Origin: Bifidobacterium ruminantium DSM 6489
GTDB lineage: Bacteria > Actinomycetota > Actinomycetes > Actinomycetales > Bifidobacteriaceae
DNA length: 41,734 nt
NCBI RefSeq assembly: GCF_000770925.1
Contig: NZ_JDTK01000019.1
Coordinates: 1 to 41,734, forward strand
Direction: 5' to 3'
The notes beneath the pieces were generated by a model. The model was not told where the DNA came from. It saw nothing but the letters and a program-made list of their open reading frames with translations, and did no database searches. Shown one piece after another: positions 9,080-17,951 of the stretch; the stretch's first letter is position 1; every line of letters begins with the position of its first letter. Both the position numbers and the translations under genes were made by a program.

Positions 9080-9994
9080 ATGGCCAAGAACAACAATCAG
9101 GACAGCAGTCAGGCCCAACCGACCGGGCAGGACAGCTCAGCCGGACAGACCAGCCAGGCCGATGCGAACAAAGGCCGCATCGGCACCTCCATCACCCCTG
9201 AAGGCGAGATGACCGCCAATGTGCTGCTCGAGGCGCTCGGCACCACGCTCGAACCGGAGCTGCTCGTCGAGGCGCTCACCCACCGCTCCTTCTCGCACGA
9301 GCATGAGGGCGCCAAGAACTACGAACGTCTCGAATTCCTCGGCGACGCGGTGCTCGAACTGGTCTCCACGGAAACGCTGTACAAGGTGCATCCCGACATG
9401 AACGAAGGCCAGCTGGCCAAAATGCGCGCGAAGGCCGTTTCCGAGGAATCGCTGAGCAAAATCGCCCGCGAAAAGCTGCATGTCGGACCGTACATCTTGC
9501 TTGGGCACGGCGAGGCGGAGCAGGGCGGAGCCGACAAAAGCTCGATTCTGTGCGACATCGTCGAATCGCTGATCGGCGCCACGTTCATCCAGCACGGCAT
9601 CGACGAAGCACGCCGCGTGGTGCACCATCTCGTCGACGATACGCTGGCGGAGGTCGCCACCGAAGGCCCGGCGCTCGATTGGAAGACGTCGCTGACCGTC
9701 AAGGCGCACGACATGGGACTGCCGGAACCGCACTACCGCACTTCGGTGGCGGGACCGGAATACGCGCTGGAATTCACGGCGCGCGCCATGCTCGGCGACG
9801 AGGTCATCGGCATCGGCACCGGCAGCAGCAAACGCAAGGCGCAGCTGGCGGCCGCGGAAGCGGGATGGAAGGCGCTCGACGGCCGCAAAGACGGCGCGGA
9901 GGGCGGAGCGCGCGGCAAATCGCATAAATCGCACCACAAATCGCATCGCAAGGCAAAGGAATCGGCGGCCGACCCATCGCAAAACAACCAGTGA
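9080..9994 (+). CDS. rnc: Ribonuclease III
   Basis: Double-strand-specific endoribonuclease that processes rRNA precursors and structured mRNAs. The 304-residue protein contains the catalytic domain with ERLEFLGDAVLEL (about 82-94) and CDIVESLIGATF, which carry the metal-binding acidic residues, then a double-stranded RNA-binding domain (about 200-267) with GSSKRKAQLAAAEAGW. It is longer than the ~230-residue norm because of a Gln/Ser-rich N-terminal extension of about 40 residues and a Lys/His-rich tail (GKSHKSHHKSHRKAK) that probably adds RNA affinity. AAGGA is about eight bases before the ATG. Confidence 0.96.
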   Translation: MAKNNNQDSSQAQPTGQDSSAGQTSQADANKGRIGTSITPEGEMTANVLLEALGTTLEPELLVEALTHRSFSHEHEGAKNYERLEFLGDAVLELVSTETLYKVHPDMNEGQLAKMRAKAVSEESLSKIAREKLHVGPYILLGHGEAEQGGADKSSILCDIVESLIGATFIQHGIDEARRVVHHLVDDTLAEVATEGPALDWKTSLTVKAHDMGLPEPHYRTSVAGPEYALEFTARAMLGDEVIGIGTGSSKRKAQLAAAEAGWKALDGRKDGAEGGARGKSHKSHHKSHRKAKESAADPSQNNQ

Positions 9995-10232
9995 AGACGA
10001 TCGCCCTACAAGGGGTCTTGCGACCACCGTGCGGGATGCGCCAGAATGTGGGACTTTCCGGCAAGCCGTTCTGTCAGCCGCTAACATAAACTGATTACTA
10101 GCGGGGAACGCGATGCGCGATACGCCACAAGCGATTGTGCAGCGTTCCGTTCGGGGTTCTGGATGGCGTATGAACTATGCGCCGGCCAAACCCCTATTGA
10201 GGTATTTTCCACGAACGAGCATGAGAGGGAAC

Positions 10233-12095
10233 ATGGTGTTACCTACGCCTCTGCAGGCATTCAGCGGCATGCCAAAGGCATCCGCCACCACTGAAAAGCA
10301 GACCATCGTCGACGGCGAGAAGATGACTGGCGCCGAAGCGCTGGTCCGTTCGCTGGAGGATCTGGGCGTCAAGGACGTCTTCGGCGTTCCGGGCGGCGCG
10401 ATTCTGCCCGTCTACGATTCCATCAAGGACGATACGAAGTTCCGTTTCGTGCTGATGCGTCACGAGCAGGCCGCGGGCCATGCGGCCGAAGGCTATGCGC
10501 TGTCCACCGGACAGGTCGGCGTGTGCATCGTCACCTCCGGTCCGGGCGCCACCAACATGATCACCCCGATCGCCGATGCGAACATGGATTCCATTCCGAT
10601 GGTCGTCATCACCGGTCAGGTCGGCGTGAACGCCATCGGCACGGACGCCTTCCAGGAAGCCGATATCGTCGGCGCCACCTATCCGGTGGTCAAGCATTCG
10701 TACCTCGTCACCCGCGCGCAGGACATTCCGCGCGTGCTGACCGAGGCGCACTACATCGCACGCTCCGGCCGTCCGGGACCGGTGGTGGTGGACGTCACCA
10801 AGACCGCGCAGACCGGCGAGATGTACTATTCCTGGCCGCAGCGCATGATCCTGCCGGGATACAATCCGACTACCAAGGCGCACGGTCGTGTGCTGTCCGA
10901 CGCGGCGAAGCTGTTCGAGCAGTCGTATCGTCCGGTGCTGTACGTCGGCGGCGGCGCGGTGCGCTCCGACGCGGGCGAGCTCGTCAAGGAGCTGGCCGAT
11001 GTGACCGGCGCTCCGATCGTCACCACCCTGCCGGCGCGCGGCATCGTGCCGGATTCCGATCCGAAGGTGCTCGGCATGCTCGGCATGCATGGCACGATCG
11101 CGGCGACCGGCGCCGTGCAGCGCTGCGACCTGCTGGTCGCGATCGGCGCACGTTTCGACGACCGCGTCACTGGCAAGCTCGACGCGTTCGCGCCGGGTGC
11201 GCGTGTGATCCATATCGACATCGATCCGGCGGAAATCGGCAAGAACCGTCAGCCGGACGTGCCGATCGTCGGCGATGTGGCCACTGTGCTCAAGGACCTC
11301 ATCCCGGAGATCAAGCGCGAGCAGGCCGTGCACGGCAAGCCCGACACCAGCCACTGGTGGGACGTCATCAACAAGTGGGTCGAGGATTATCCGATTACAT
11401 GGGACGAACCGACCGACGGCAGCCTCGCCCCGCAGTGGGTCGTCAAGCAGCTGTCCGACATGGCCGATCCGGACACCATCTGGGTTTCCGGCGTGGGCCA
11501 GCATCAGATGTGGGCCACCCAGATCATCGAATTCAACAAGCCCCACTCCTGGCTGTCCTCCGGCGGCCTGGGCACGATGGGCTTCGGCCTGCCGGCGGCC
11601 ATCGGCGCCCGCGTCGGCTCCGCCCGCGAATTCGACAACAAGAAGCCGGTGTGGCTCATCGACGGCGACGGCTCCTTCCAGATGACCTCCGAAGAGCTGG
11701 CGGCCGCGTTCCTCGACCACACTCCGGTGAAGATCGCACTGCTCAACAACTCCGTGTACGGCATGGTCCGTCAGTGGCAGACCCTGTTCTACGATCACCA
11801 CTATTCCGCGACGAACCTGCTGGACGGCGAGAACACGCCGGACATCGTGGACGTGCCGGACTTCGTGAAGCTCGCCGAAGCGTACGGCTGCGTCGGCATG
11901 CGCGCGTTCACCAAGGACGAGGCCATCGAATGCATCAAGAAGGCCAACGAAATCAACGACCGTCCGGTGCTGATCGATTTCCGCGTGTGGAAGGACGCCA
12001 TGGTGTGGCCGATGGTCGCAGCCGGCGATTCCAACGACAACGTCACGTACAAGCCGGGCGTGAAGCCTTTGCAGCGCGCCGGCGAGAACGACTGA
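10233..12095 (+). CDS. ilvB: Acetolactate synthase large subunit
   Basis: TPP enzyme that condenses two pyruvates to acetolactate (or pyruvate with 2-oxobutyrate), the first common step of valine, leucine and isoleucine synthesis. The 620-residue protein has the catalytic glutamate in RHEQAAGHAAEGYA, the FAD-region ARFDDRVTGKLDAF, and the TPP/Mg motif DGDGSFQMTSEEL through LLNN. The ATG at 10233 is preceded by AGAGGGA; the frame is open 40 codons upstream but that part is unlike the family. The 238-base gap before it (9995-10232) shows no attenuator or T-box that I can recognise. It is followed after 30 bases by ilvH. Confidence 0.97.
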   Translation: MVLPTPLQAFSGMPKASATTEKQTIVDGEKMTGAEALVRSLEDLGVKDVFGVPGGAILPVYDSIKDDTKFRFVLMRHEQAAGHAAEGYALSTGQVGVCIVTSGPGATNMITPIADANMDSIPMVVITGQVGVNAIGTDAFQEADIVGATYPVVKHSYLVTRAQDIPRVLTEAHYIARSGRPGPVVVDVTKTAQTGEMYYSWPQRMILPGYNPTTKAHGRVLSDAAKLFEQSYRPVLYVGGGAVRSDAGELVKELADVTGAPIVTTLPARGIVPDSDPKVLGMLGMHGTIAATGAVQRCDLLVAIGARFDDRVTGKLDAFAPGARVIHIDIDPAEIGKNRQPDVPIVGDVATVLKDLIPEIKREQAVHGKPDTSHWWDVINKWVEDYPITWDEPTDGSLAPQWVVKQLSDMADPDTIWVSGVGQHQMWATQIIEFNKPHSWLSSGGLGTMGFGLPAAIGARVGSAREFDNKKPVWLIDGDGSFQMTSEELAAAFLDHTPVKIALLNNSVYGMVRQWQTLFYDHHYSATNLLDGENTPDIVDVPDFVKLAEAYGCVGMRAFTKDEAIECIKKANEINDRPVLIDFRVWKDAMVWPMVAAGDSNDNVTYKPGVKPLQRAGEND

Positions 12096-12125
12096 ACGAG
12101 TAGCGTAAGGAAGGAAATTTCGATC

Positions 12126-12680
12126 ATGGCAAATTATCCTGCATCCCAGCCGGGTTCCAAGCGTCATACGCTATCCGTGCTCGTCGAGAACCGTCCGGGC
12201 GTGCTGGCGCGCATCTCCGGCCTGTTCGCCCGTCGTGCGTTCAACATCGATTCGCTGTCCGTCTCCCCCACCGAGCGTCCGGACATCTCCCGCGTCACCG
12301 TCACCGCCGAAGTGGAGGAGGTGCCGCTCGAGCAGATTATCAAGCAGCTCAACAAGCTGCTGCACGTGCTGAAGATCGTGGACCTCGATCCGGAGACCAC
12401 TGTGGAGCGCGAGCTGGTGCTCATCAAGGTGTCCGCCGACGAGTCCGTCCGTTCCGACGTGCTCGAGATCGTGCGTCTGTTCCGCGTGCGCGTGGTGGAC
12501 GTGAATCCGGAATCGCTGACCATCGAGGCCACCGGCGCCGAGGGCAAGATTGACGCGCTGCTCGGTCTGCTGGAGCATTACGGCATCATCGAGCTGGTCC
12601 GCTCCGGCGCGGTCGCCGTGACCCGCGGCCCGAAGGCTCTGAGCGAGAAGGTGCTCGGCTCCGAAATCACCGGCCGCTGA
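12126..12680 (+). CDS. ilvH: Acetolactate synthase small (regulatory) subunit
   Basis: Regulatory partner of IlvB; it raises activity and gives feedback inhibition by valine. The 184-residue protein begins with an ACT domain (HTLSVLVENRPGVLARISGLF, cut here as two strands and a helix) with NIDSLSV following, and has the C-terminal domain with [24 protein letters not shown] stands upstream. Co-transcribed with ilvB (30-base gap). Two tandem hairpins follow. Confidence 0.97.
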   Translation: MANYPASQPGSKRHTLSVLVENRPGVLARISGLFARRAFNIDSLSVSPTERPDISRVTVTAEVEEVPLEQIIKQLNKLLHVLKIVDLDPETTVERELVLIKVSADESVRSDVLEIVRLFRVRVVDVNPESLTIEATGAEGKIDALLGLLEHYGIIELVRSGAVAVTRGPKALSEKVLGSEITGR

Positions 12681-12703
12681 ACCACCCACCCCCGTATTCC
12701 ACA

Positions 12704-12789
12704 AAACCGACGCTGAGCGAATCGCCAGCGTCGGTTTGGCATACTCTGTTCCACGAAACCGACGGTGAGGGGCGGCTCAGCGTCGGTTT
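12704..12789. terminator. Tandem twin terminators between ilvH and the ABC-F gene
   Basis: Two near-identical hairpins share the same arm sequence AAACCGACG. Hairpin 1 pairs 12704-12715 with 12726-12737 (perfect 12 bp); hairpin 2 pairs 12756-12768 with 12777-12789 (one mismatch). The arms start with A runs and end with T runs, so they can work in both directions between the convergent genes. Confidence 0.85.
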
Positions 12790-12801
12790 GTTCGAATGGA
12801 A

Positions 12802-14967
12802 CTACTCAAGCTGTTCGGAGAGCTCCATCCACTCCATTTCAAGGGATTCGGACTCGTCCGTGACGGCCTGCAGCTGCTCATTGAGCTTGCCCAGACCCTC
12901 GTAATCGCTTGGGTCGTGCGCGGCCATCTGCGCTTCCAGATCGGCCTTCTGTTCCTCCAGCTTGGCCAGCTTGCGTTCAATCGCAGCGACGCGCTTGGAT
13001 GCCTCGTGGAACGCCTTGCCGGTAAGCTTCGGCGCGGAAGTAGTCGAGTCGCCATCGGCAGACACGGATGAGGAATCACCGACAACGCTCGCGGACGCGG
13101 CGGCATTACCGCCCTTGCTAGCCTTGCCGGCCTTTCCGGTCTTCTCATCCGCGAACGGGTCCTTGCCGTTCTTGATGGCCTCGGTCATGTCGAGGTAATC
13201 TTGCACGCCGCCGGGCAGATGGCGGATCTTGCCGCCAATCAGCGCGAACTGCTGGTCGGTGACGCGTTCGAGCAGGTAGCGGTCGTGGGAGACGACGATC
13301 AGCGTGCCCGGCCAGGTGTCGAGCAGGTCCTCCATCACGGCAAGCATGTCGGTGTCAAGGTCGTTGCCCGGCTCGTCCATGATGAGCACGTTCGGTTCGT
13401 CAAGCAGGATGAGCAGCAGCTGCATGCGGCGCTTCTGCCCGCCCGAGAGGTCCTTGATCGGCGTCATGAGCTGCGCGGATTCGAAGCCGAGACGCTCCAT
13501 CATCTGCCCCGGCGTGGTCTCCTTGCCGTCCACGATATAACTCGGCTTGTAGCGGCTCAGCACTTCCTTGATCTTGTACTTGCCCAGCTTCTCCAGCTCG
13601 TCGAGACGCTGCGAAAGCACCGCGAACTTCACGGTCTTGCCAATGTTCACATGACCTGCGGTCGGAGTGATCGTACCGTCGAGGATCTTCAGCAGCGTCG
13701 ATTTGCCGGCACCGTTCGCGCCGACGATGCCGAAGCGGTCGCCCGGGCCGATCAGCCAGGTCACGTCGTCGAGGATCTTGCGACCGGTGACGGTGACCTT
13801 CTGCGCCGCGGACGTAACCTCCGGCGTGGATGCGTCGGCGTCGTCACCCGACTCGTGCGACTCCTCCTCGGCCTGCCGGGCGGCCTGCGCCGCCTGCCGC
13901 GCCTCGGGCACGCCGGCGTCCACCAGTCGCGGATCGGTCAGATCGTCGACGGCCACCTCGATGGAACCGTGCGCCTGCGGCTCGGCATACATGGCCGGCA
14001 CCACGTCCACACGCGAGGCCGAAGCCTCCATCTCCGCCACATCCGGATCGATATCGGCCTCGCCCTGCGCGTGTTCGAAGATCTGCGTCACATCGATCAG
14101 ATCGACCACCTGCTTGCCCAAGCGTGAGGTGGCCATTTGTTTCAGTTCCAAGGTGTTGCGCACCGGTGGCACGTCGGCGATGAGCTCACGCGCCGCCTTG
14201 ACGTGGAACTTCTGCTTGGTGGAACGCGCGCGGGCGCCGCGGGTGAGCCATGCGAGCTCCTTGCGAGCCAGGTTGCGGCGCTTGGTTTCGCGCACATCGG
14301 CCTGACGGTCGCGTTCCACGCGCTGCAACATGTAGGCGGAGTAACCACCCTCGAACGGATCGATCACACCGTCGTGAACCTCCCACATCGACTCGCAGAC
14401 CTCATCGAGGAACCAGCGGTCGTGGGTGACGAGCAGCAGCGCGCCCTGACCGGACGGCCAACGGTTCTTCAAATGTTCGGCGAGCCAGTGGATCGTCACC
14501 ACGTCCAAGTGGTTGGTGGGCTCGTCGAGCGCGAGAATGTCCCAATCCTTGAGCAGCAGGCGTGCCAAGTCGGCGCGGCGGCGCTGTCCGCCGGACAGGG
14601 AACCGATCTTCGCGTCCAGACTGATGCCGCCGAGCAGCGCCTCCACGATTTCGCGCGATCTGGTCTCGGCCGCCCACTCGTAGTCCTCGCGCTCTTCGAG
14701 CGCGGCCTCGCGCACGGTGGCATTGTCATCAAGCGGGTCACGCTGGTCAAGCATGCCGAACGTCAGTCCGTTGCGCATGGTTACGCGCCCGGAATCCGGT
14801 TCCTGCGTACCTTTGAATAGGTGCAACAGCGTGGATTTGCCATCGCCGTTCTTGCCGACGATGCCGATGCGGTCGCCCTCGAAGACGCCCTGCGTCACAT
14901 CGGTGAAGATGTTCTTGGTGGCGAAAGCGAGCGATACGTGTTCAAGTCCCAAATCATAAGTCGGCAT
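12802..14967 (-). CDS. ABC-F family ATPase (Uup/EttA-type)
   Basis: Soluble protein with two ATP-binding cassettes and no membrane segments; ABC-F proteins act on the ribosome. The 721-residue protein has Walker A GKNGDGKST (38-46), signature LSGGQ (124-128) and DEPTNHLD (148-155) in domain 1; Walker A GANGAGKST (416-424), LSGGQKRR and DEPGNDLD in domain 2; and a C-terminal coiled coil (about 655-721) as in Uup. The linker region carries an acidic, Ala/Glu-rich insert of about 90 residues (298-388) unusual for the family. The start MPTYDLGLEHVSLAF at 14967 matches relatives; there is no Shine-Dalgarno, but TACATT ends eight bases upstream, so it may be leaderless. Confidence 0.92.
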   Translation of the reverse strand: MPTYDLGLEHVSLAFATKNIFTDVTQGVFEGDRIGIVGKNGDGKSTLLHLFKGTQEPDSGRVTMRNGLTFGMLDQRDPLDDNATVREAALEEREDYEWAAETRSREIVEALLGGISLDAKIGSLSGGQRRRADLARLLLKDWDILALDEPTNHLDVVTIHWLAEHLKNRWPSGQGALLLVTHDRWFLDEVCESMWEVHDGVIDPFEGGYSAYMLQRVERDRQADVRETKRRNLARKELAWLTRGARARSTKQKFHVKAARELIADVPPVRNTLELKQMATSRLGKQVVDLIDVTQIFEHAQGEADIDPDVAEMEASASRVDVVPAMYAEPQAHGSIEVAVDDLTDPRLVDAGVPEARQAAQAARQAEEESHESGDDADASTPEVTSAAQKVTVTGRKILDDVTWLIGPGDRFGIVGANGAGKSTLLKILDGTITPTAGHVNIGKTVKFAVLSQRLDELEKLGKYKIKEVLSRYKPSYIVDGKETTPGQMMERLGFESAQLMTPIKDLSGGQKRRMQLLLILLDEPNVLIMDEPGNDLDTDMLAVMEDLLDTWPGTLIVVSHDRYLLERVTDQQFALIGGKIRHLPGGVQDYLDMTEAIKNGKDPFADEKTGKAGKASKGGNAAASASVVGDSSSVSADGDSTTSAPKLTGKAFHEASKRVAAIERKLAKLEEQKADLEAQMAAHDPSDYEGLGKLNEQLQAVTDESESLEMEWMELSEQLE

Positions 14968-14975
14968 AAAGCACC

Positions 14976-14981
14976 AATGTA
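14976..14981 (-). promoter_or_regulatory. Possible -10 box for the ABC-F gene
   Basis: On the minus strand TACATT stands eight bases before the ATG at 14967, and no ribosome binding site is visible. This suggests a leaderless or nearly leaderless message. The -35 region is not recognisable. Confidence 0.3.
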
Positions 14982-15169
14982 GCGCGTCGGCGGAACACCG
15001 CCGCCGGTGCCGGCTCTTTGAGTCCGCCCGGTTACCACGCGCCCGGCCATACCCATGACTCCGGAACCGGATACGGTGCATGGCGTCCTGCTCGCCACAC
15101 GCCCGAGCGTTTGCCCCCAAAATAAGATATACGAGATGCCAGAGTGAATTCCGTAGGCGGTTTTCCGCT

Positions 15170-15260
15170 TCCGTAGATGGTTGCGCTTAGATACCACGCT
15201 AGGAAAAGCCTGAAATCAGGCCTTTCCATAACCCGATTACTTGTCGCAACCACCTACGGA
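15170..15260. repeat. Nested inverted repeat in the ABC-F / guaD gap
   Basis: The 393-base gap 14968-15360 holds a two-level palindrome. The outer arms 15170-15185 and 15245-15260 (TCCGTAGATGGTTGCG) differ at one base; the inner arms 15202-15213 and 15216-15227 (GGAAAAGCCTGA) also differ at one base. A partial echo, TTCCGTAGGCGG, lies just before (15149-15160). It may end transcription of guaD or be a dispersed repeat; the rest of the gap shows nothing recognisable. Confidence 0.6.
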
Positions 15261-15360
15261 ACCACTCAGACGCCGAAAACCCGAGCCCGGCCGCACCCGG
15301 ACGCCGGCCACCCGCACCCCATGAGTGCCGCGGCCCACGCCCGGCCACGAAATCTCGCGC

Positions 15361-16692
15361 CTATTCGGCGAAGGGGCGGGGAATCTCACGCCCGGCCACG
15401 TACCGGTGGCTGATGTTTGCCGGCGCGCCCGTGTAGATGAACTGCTCCACCCGTTCCGCAATGCTCAGCCCCCATGGCGAGGTCATCGGTTCCACCACCA
15501 GCGCGTCGAACGCGTAGCCGGGTTCGAACGATCCTGCAGGCTCCTGCCCCGTGGCCGCGGCCAGGAACCTGCCCGGCTCCTTGGTTGCCATATGGAACGC
15601 TTCCGGCAGGCGCAGCGCAGTCTCGTCGGCGTATTGGGTCTGCCAAAGCTTCGACACCGCAACCGCGGCGGCGATATGGCGGTTCATGTCGGGCACATGC
15701 CCGGCGTCCACGTCACTGGCGATGGTGACGTGCAGCCCCTTCTCCAGATAGCGCCGCGCCGGCATGATGCCGCTGGTCAGATTGGCGTTGGACTGCGGGC
15801 AGTGCGCCACGGTCACGCCATGGCGGCGCAACGTGTCGATTTCCTCGTCGTCCAGGTAGATGCAATGCGCCATGATCGTTTTGCCGTCCCGCAGCAGCCC
15901 GTAATGTTCATACACGTCCGTGTACGACGCGCATTCGGGATGCAGTTCGCGCACCCATGCGACCTCGCCGCGGTTTTCCGACAGATGCGATTGCACCGGC
16001 AGATCGTAGCGTTGCGCGATGGCGGCGAGCCCGCGCATGAGCTCGGGCGTGGTGGAGGGCACGAAACGCGGCGTGACGATGTAGCCGATGTCGGGCGTCT
16101 CGCTGCGCATCGTTTCGATGACGGCAAAGGTATTATCCAGGGATTCCTCGGTGCTTTCGCTCAGTTCCTCGGATCCGTTGCGGTCCATGTTGACCTTGCC
16201 GATAACAGGCCGGAGCCCCGATTCCTGCGCGAGTCGGGCGAGCGTCAGCGTGGCTTCGCGGTGCAGGGTCGCGAACGCGCTGAAACGCAAGGTTCCCCCC
16301 TCCCACATGCGCTGGATGAAGCGCTGGTACCAGATTCGTGCGTAGTCGGGGCTGGCGAATCGCGCTTCGGCGGGGAACGTGTAGGTCTCCAGCCAGGGAA
16401 GCAGTTCCTTGTCGAGACCGAGCCCGGCGGTCGGGTATTGCGGGGCATGGATGTGCAGGTCGTTGAATCCCGGAATCACCAGCGCGTCGCCGAAGTCGGT
16501 TTTGGGCGCATCCAGCCAATCGGATGGCACGTCGTCCATGGATTCATAGCATCCCGAAACAATGCCGTTTTCCACCGCGACGACGCCACGCCTAATACCC
16601 ACCAGGCGTTGCGGCGAGGGGGTAAAGGCGATATCGCCGATATACAGCATTCGATTGCCCGGGCGCTGCCCGGCCTGTGCGTTCACATGCAT
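15361..16692 (-). CDS. guaD: Guanine deaminase
   Basis: Amidohydrolase that converts guanine to xanthine and ammonia. The 443-residue protein shows the metal site PGFNDLHIHAPQ (the family has PGFxDxHxHxPQ), QSHLSEN with a second ligand, MAHCIYLDDEE, HCPQSNANLTSG and IASDVDAG with the catalytic aspartate. The C-terminal beta-sheet region follows. The ATG at 16692 has AAGGAG five bases upstream, which decides the start over the ATG-less upstream extension. It lies 129 bases downstream of the adenine-deaminase-like gene; a 9-bp perfect hairpin (16789-16797 with 16802-16810) stands in that gap. Together they form a purine base salvage group. Confidence 0.93.
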   Translation of the reverse strand: MHVNAQAGQRPGNRMLYIGDIAFTPSPQRLVGIRRGVVAVENGIVSGCYESMDDVPSDWLDAPKTDFGDALVIPGFNDLHIHAPQYPTAGLGLDKELLPWLETYTFPAEARFASPDYARIWYQRFIQRMWEGGTLRFSAFATLHREATLTLARLAQESGLRPVIGKVNMDRNGSEELSESTEESLDNTFAVIETMRSETPDIGYIVTPRFVPSTTPELMRGLAAIAQRYDLPVQSHLSENRGEVAWVRELHPECASYTDVYEHYGLLRDGKTIMAHCIYLDDEEIDTLRRHGVTVAHCPQSNANLTSGIMPARRYLEKGLHVTIASDVDAGHVPDMNRHIAAAVAVSKLWQTQYADETALRLPEAFHMATKEPGRFLAAATGQEPAGSFEPGYAFDALVVEPMTSPWGLSIAERVEQFIYTGAPANISHRYVAGREIPRPFAE

Positions 16693-16788
16693 ATGTTCTC
16701 CTTCCTCGCACATTGCCCGAGCAAGCGCCGCGCATACCGTGCGCTCATGCCGCGTATTTCGCCTGTTCCATCTGTTCCAGCATTCGCA

Positions 16789-16810
16789 TTATGCCGGCAG
16801 TCCGGCATAA
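16789..16810. terminator. Small hairpin between the deaminase genes
   Basis: TTATGCCGG pairs perfectly with CCGGCATAA around a four-base loop, 11 bases after the stop of the upstream gene on the minus strand. No U run follows, so it may be a weak terminator, a processing site or chance. Confidence 0.35.
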
Positions 16811-16821
16811 ACCGGCGGAAA

Positions 16822-17855
16822 CTACACCAGCAGATCGGCGTATTCCGCCTTCCACCGATCCAGCTCGGCGCGCATCGCCGCCTTGTCTTCCTCAGGTGCG
16901 AAACATGCCTCGATCGAATTGCCCGCGATGGTGGCGAGCGCCTCCATCGGCAGTCCGGCTTCGGCGAGCGCCGTGTAGTTGCGTGCGATGTATCCACCGA
17001 AATACGCGGGATCGTCGGAGTTGACGGTGACGCGCACGCCGGCGTCGAGCAGTTGTCGGATCGGCACGTTGGCCACGTCGTCGACCACTTGCAGCCGCAG
17101 GTTCGACAGCGGGCACACGGTGGGCCCGATACCTTCCGCCGCCACGCGTTCCACCAGCGCCGTGTGTCAACGATGCGCACGCCGTGGTCGATGCGTTCGA
17201 CGTGCAGCACGTCCAGCGCCTGCCGGATGTATTCCGACGGACCCTCCTCACCGGCATGAGCGACGAGATGCAGGCCCATGCCCGCCGCGCGCTCATATAC
17301 CTGTTCAAACAGTTCGGGCGGATAGCCGACTTCCGCGGAGTCCAAACCGATCGCCAACAGTTCGTTGGCGCGGGGTGCCGCGGCGTCGAGCAGGGTCCGT
17401 GCCGATTCGACCGGCAGGTCGCGTACAACGCTGAGAATCAGCGCGGCGTCGATGCCATATGCGTCGCGGCCTCGCGCGATGCCGTCCTGCAGACCGTCAA
17501 GCACAAGGTTGTAGTCGAGTCCGTTGTTCATATGCACCTGCAGATCGAAGAAGATCTCCGCGCGGCGCACCCCGTCCTTGTGCGCGTGCGTGAGGTAGGC
17601 GAACATCAGATCGGAGAAGTCCTCGCGGGTGCGCAGCACGCTCATGAGCTGGTAGTACAGGTCGAGGAAGGATTGCAGGTCGGCGAAATAGTAGCGGGAG
17701 CGCAGATCGTCAAGTCCGTTGAACGGCAGGGTGACGCCGTTGCGTTCCGTCATTCGCAGGGCGAGTTTCGGTTCCAGCGTGCCTTCGATATGCAGGTGAA
17801 GTTCGGTTTTGGGCAGGCTTTGAAGAGCTTGCGATATACGGGTACTGATGGCCAC
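16822..17855 (-). pseudogene. Adenine-deaminase-like gene with a one-base frameshift
   Basis: ADA-family amidohydrolase split into two frames. The first frame (GTG at 17855, with AAGGGGGAA upstream) gives LHLHIEGTLEP, HAGEEGPSEYI and RIDHGVRIVD; the family then continues in another frame from about 17154 with CPLSNLRLQ and VNSDDPAYFGGYIARNY to the stop at 16822. Removing one base (a G) near 17165-17170 explains the break; restored, the protein would be 344 residues, the normal length. RIDHGVR, CPLSN and SDDPAYFGGY are the forms typical of adenine deaminase (adenine to hypoxanthine) rather than adenosine deaminase. As read, the first frame would run on to 16683 with nonsense. This could be a true mutation or a sequencing error. 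Confidence 0.85.
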
Positions 17856-17877
17856 GGTGTTCCCCCTTGTACACGAA

Positions 17878-17910
17878 CGGCGGCAAGGCAGTTACAGCCT
17901 GATGCCGCCG
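17878..17910. other. Hairpin upstream of the adenine-deaminase-like gene
   Basis: CGGCGGCAAGGC (17878-17889) pairs with GCCT..TGCCGCCG (17897-17910) with a two-base bulge and a seven-base loop. It lies between a TATAAT on the minus strand (17911-17916) and the GTG start at 17855. It may terminate the upstream amidotransferase message or sit in the leader of the deaminase. Confidence 0.4.
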
Positions 17911-17916
17911 ATTATA
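17911..17916 (-). promoter_or_regulatory. Perfect -10 box upstream of the adenine-deaminase-like gene
   Basis: TATAAT on the minus strand, 55 bases before the GTG start. No good -35 hexamer at 17 bases; a separate promoter for the two deaminases is plausible. Confidence 0.35.
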
Positions 17917-17951
17917 TGGCGTTCTTTTGAAAATCCCGGGAACATCAACGG

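Noticed and set aside
10239..12167. 642-codon antisense frame over ilvB
   Set aside because: Shadow of a clearly coding gene; no recognisable motifs.
15325..17259. 644-codon plus-strand frame over guaD and the deaminase
   Set aside because: Shadow frame rich in Arg/His/Val.
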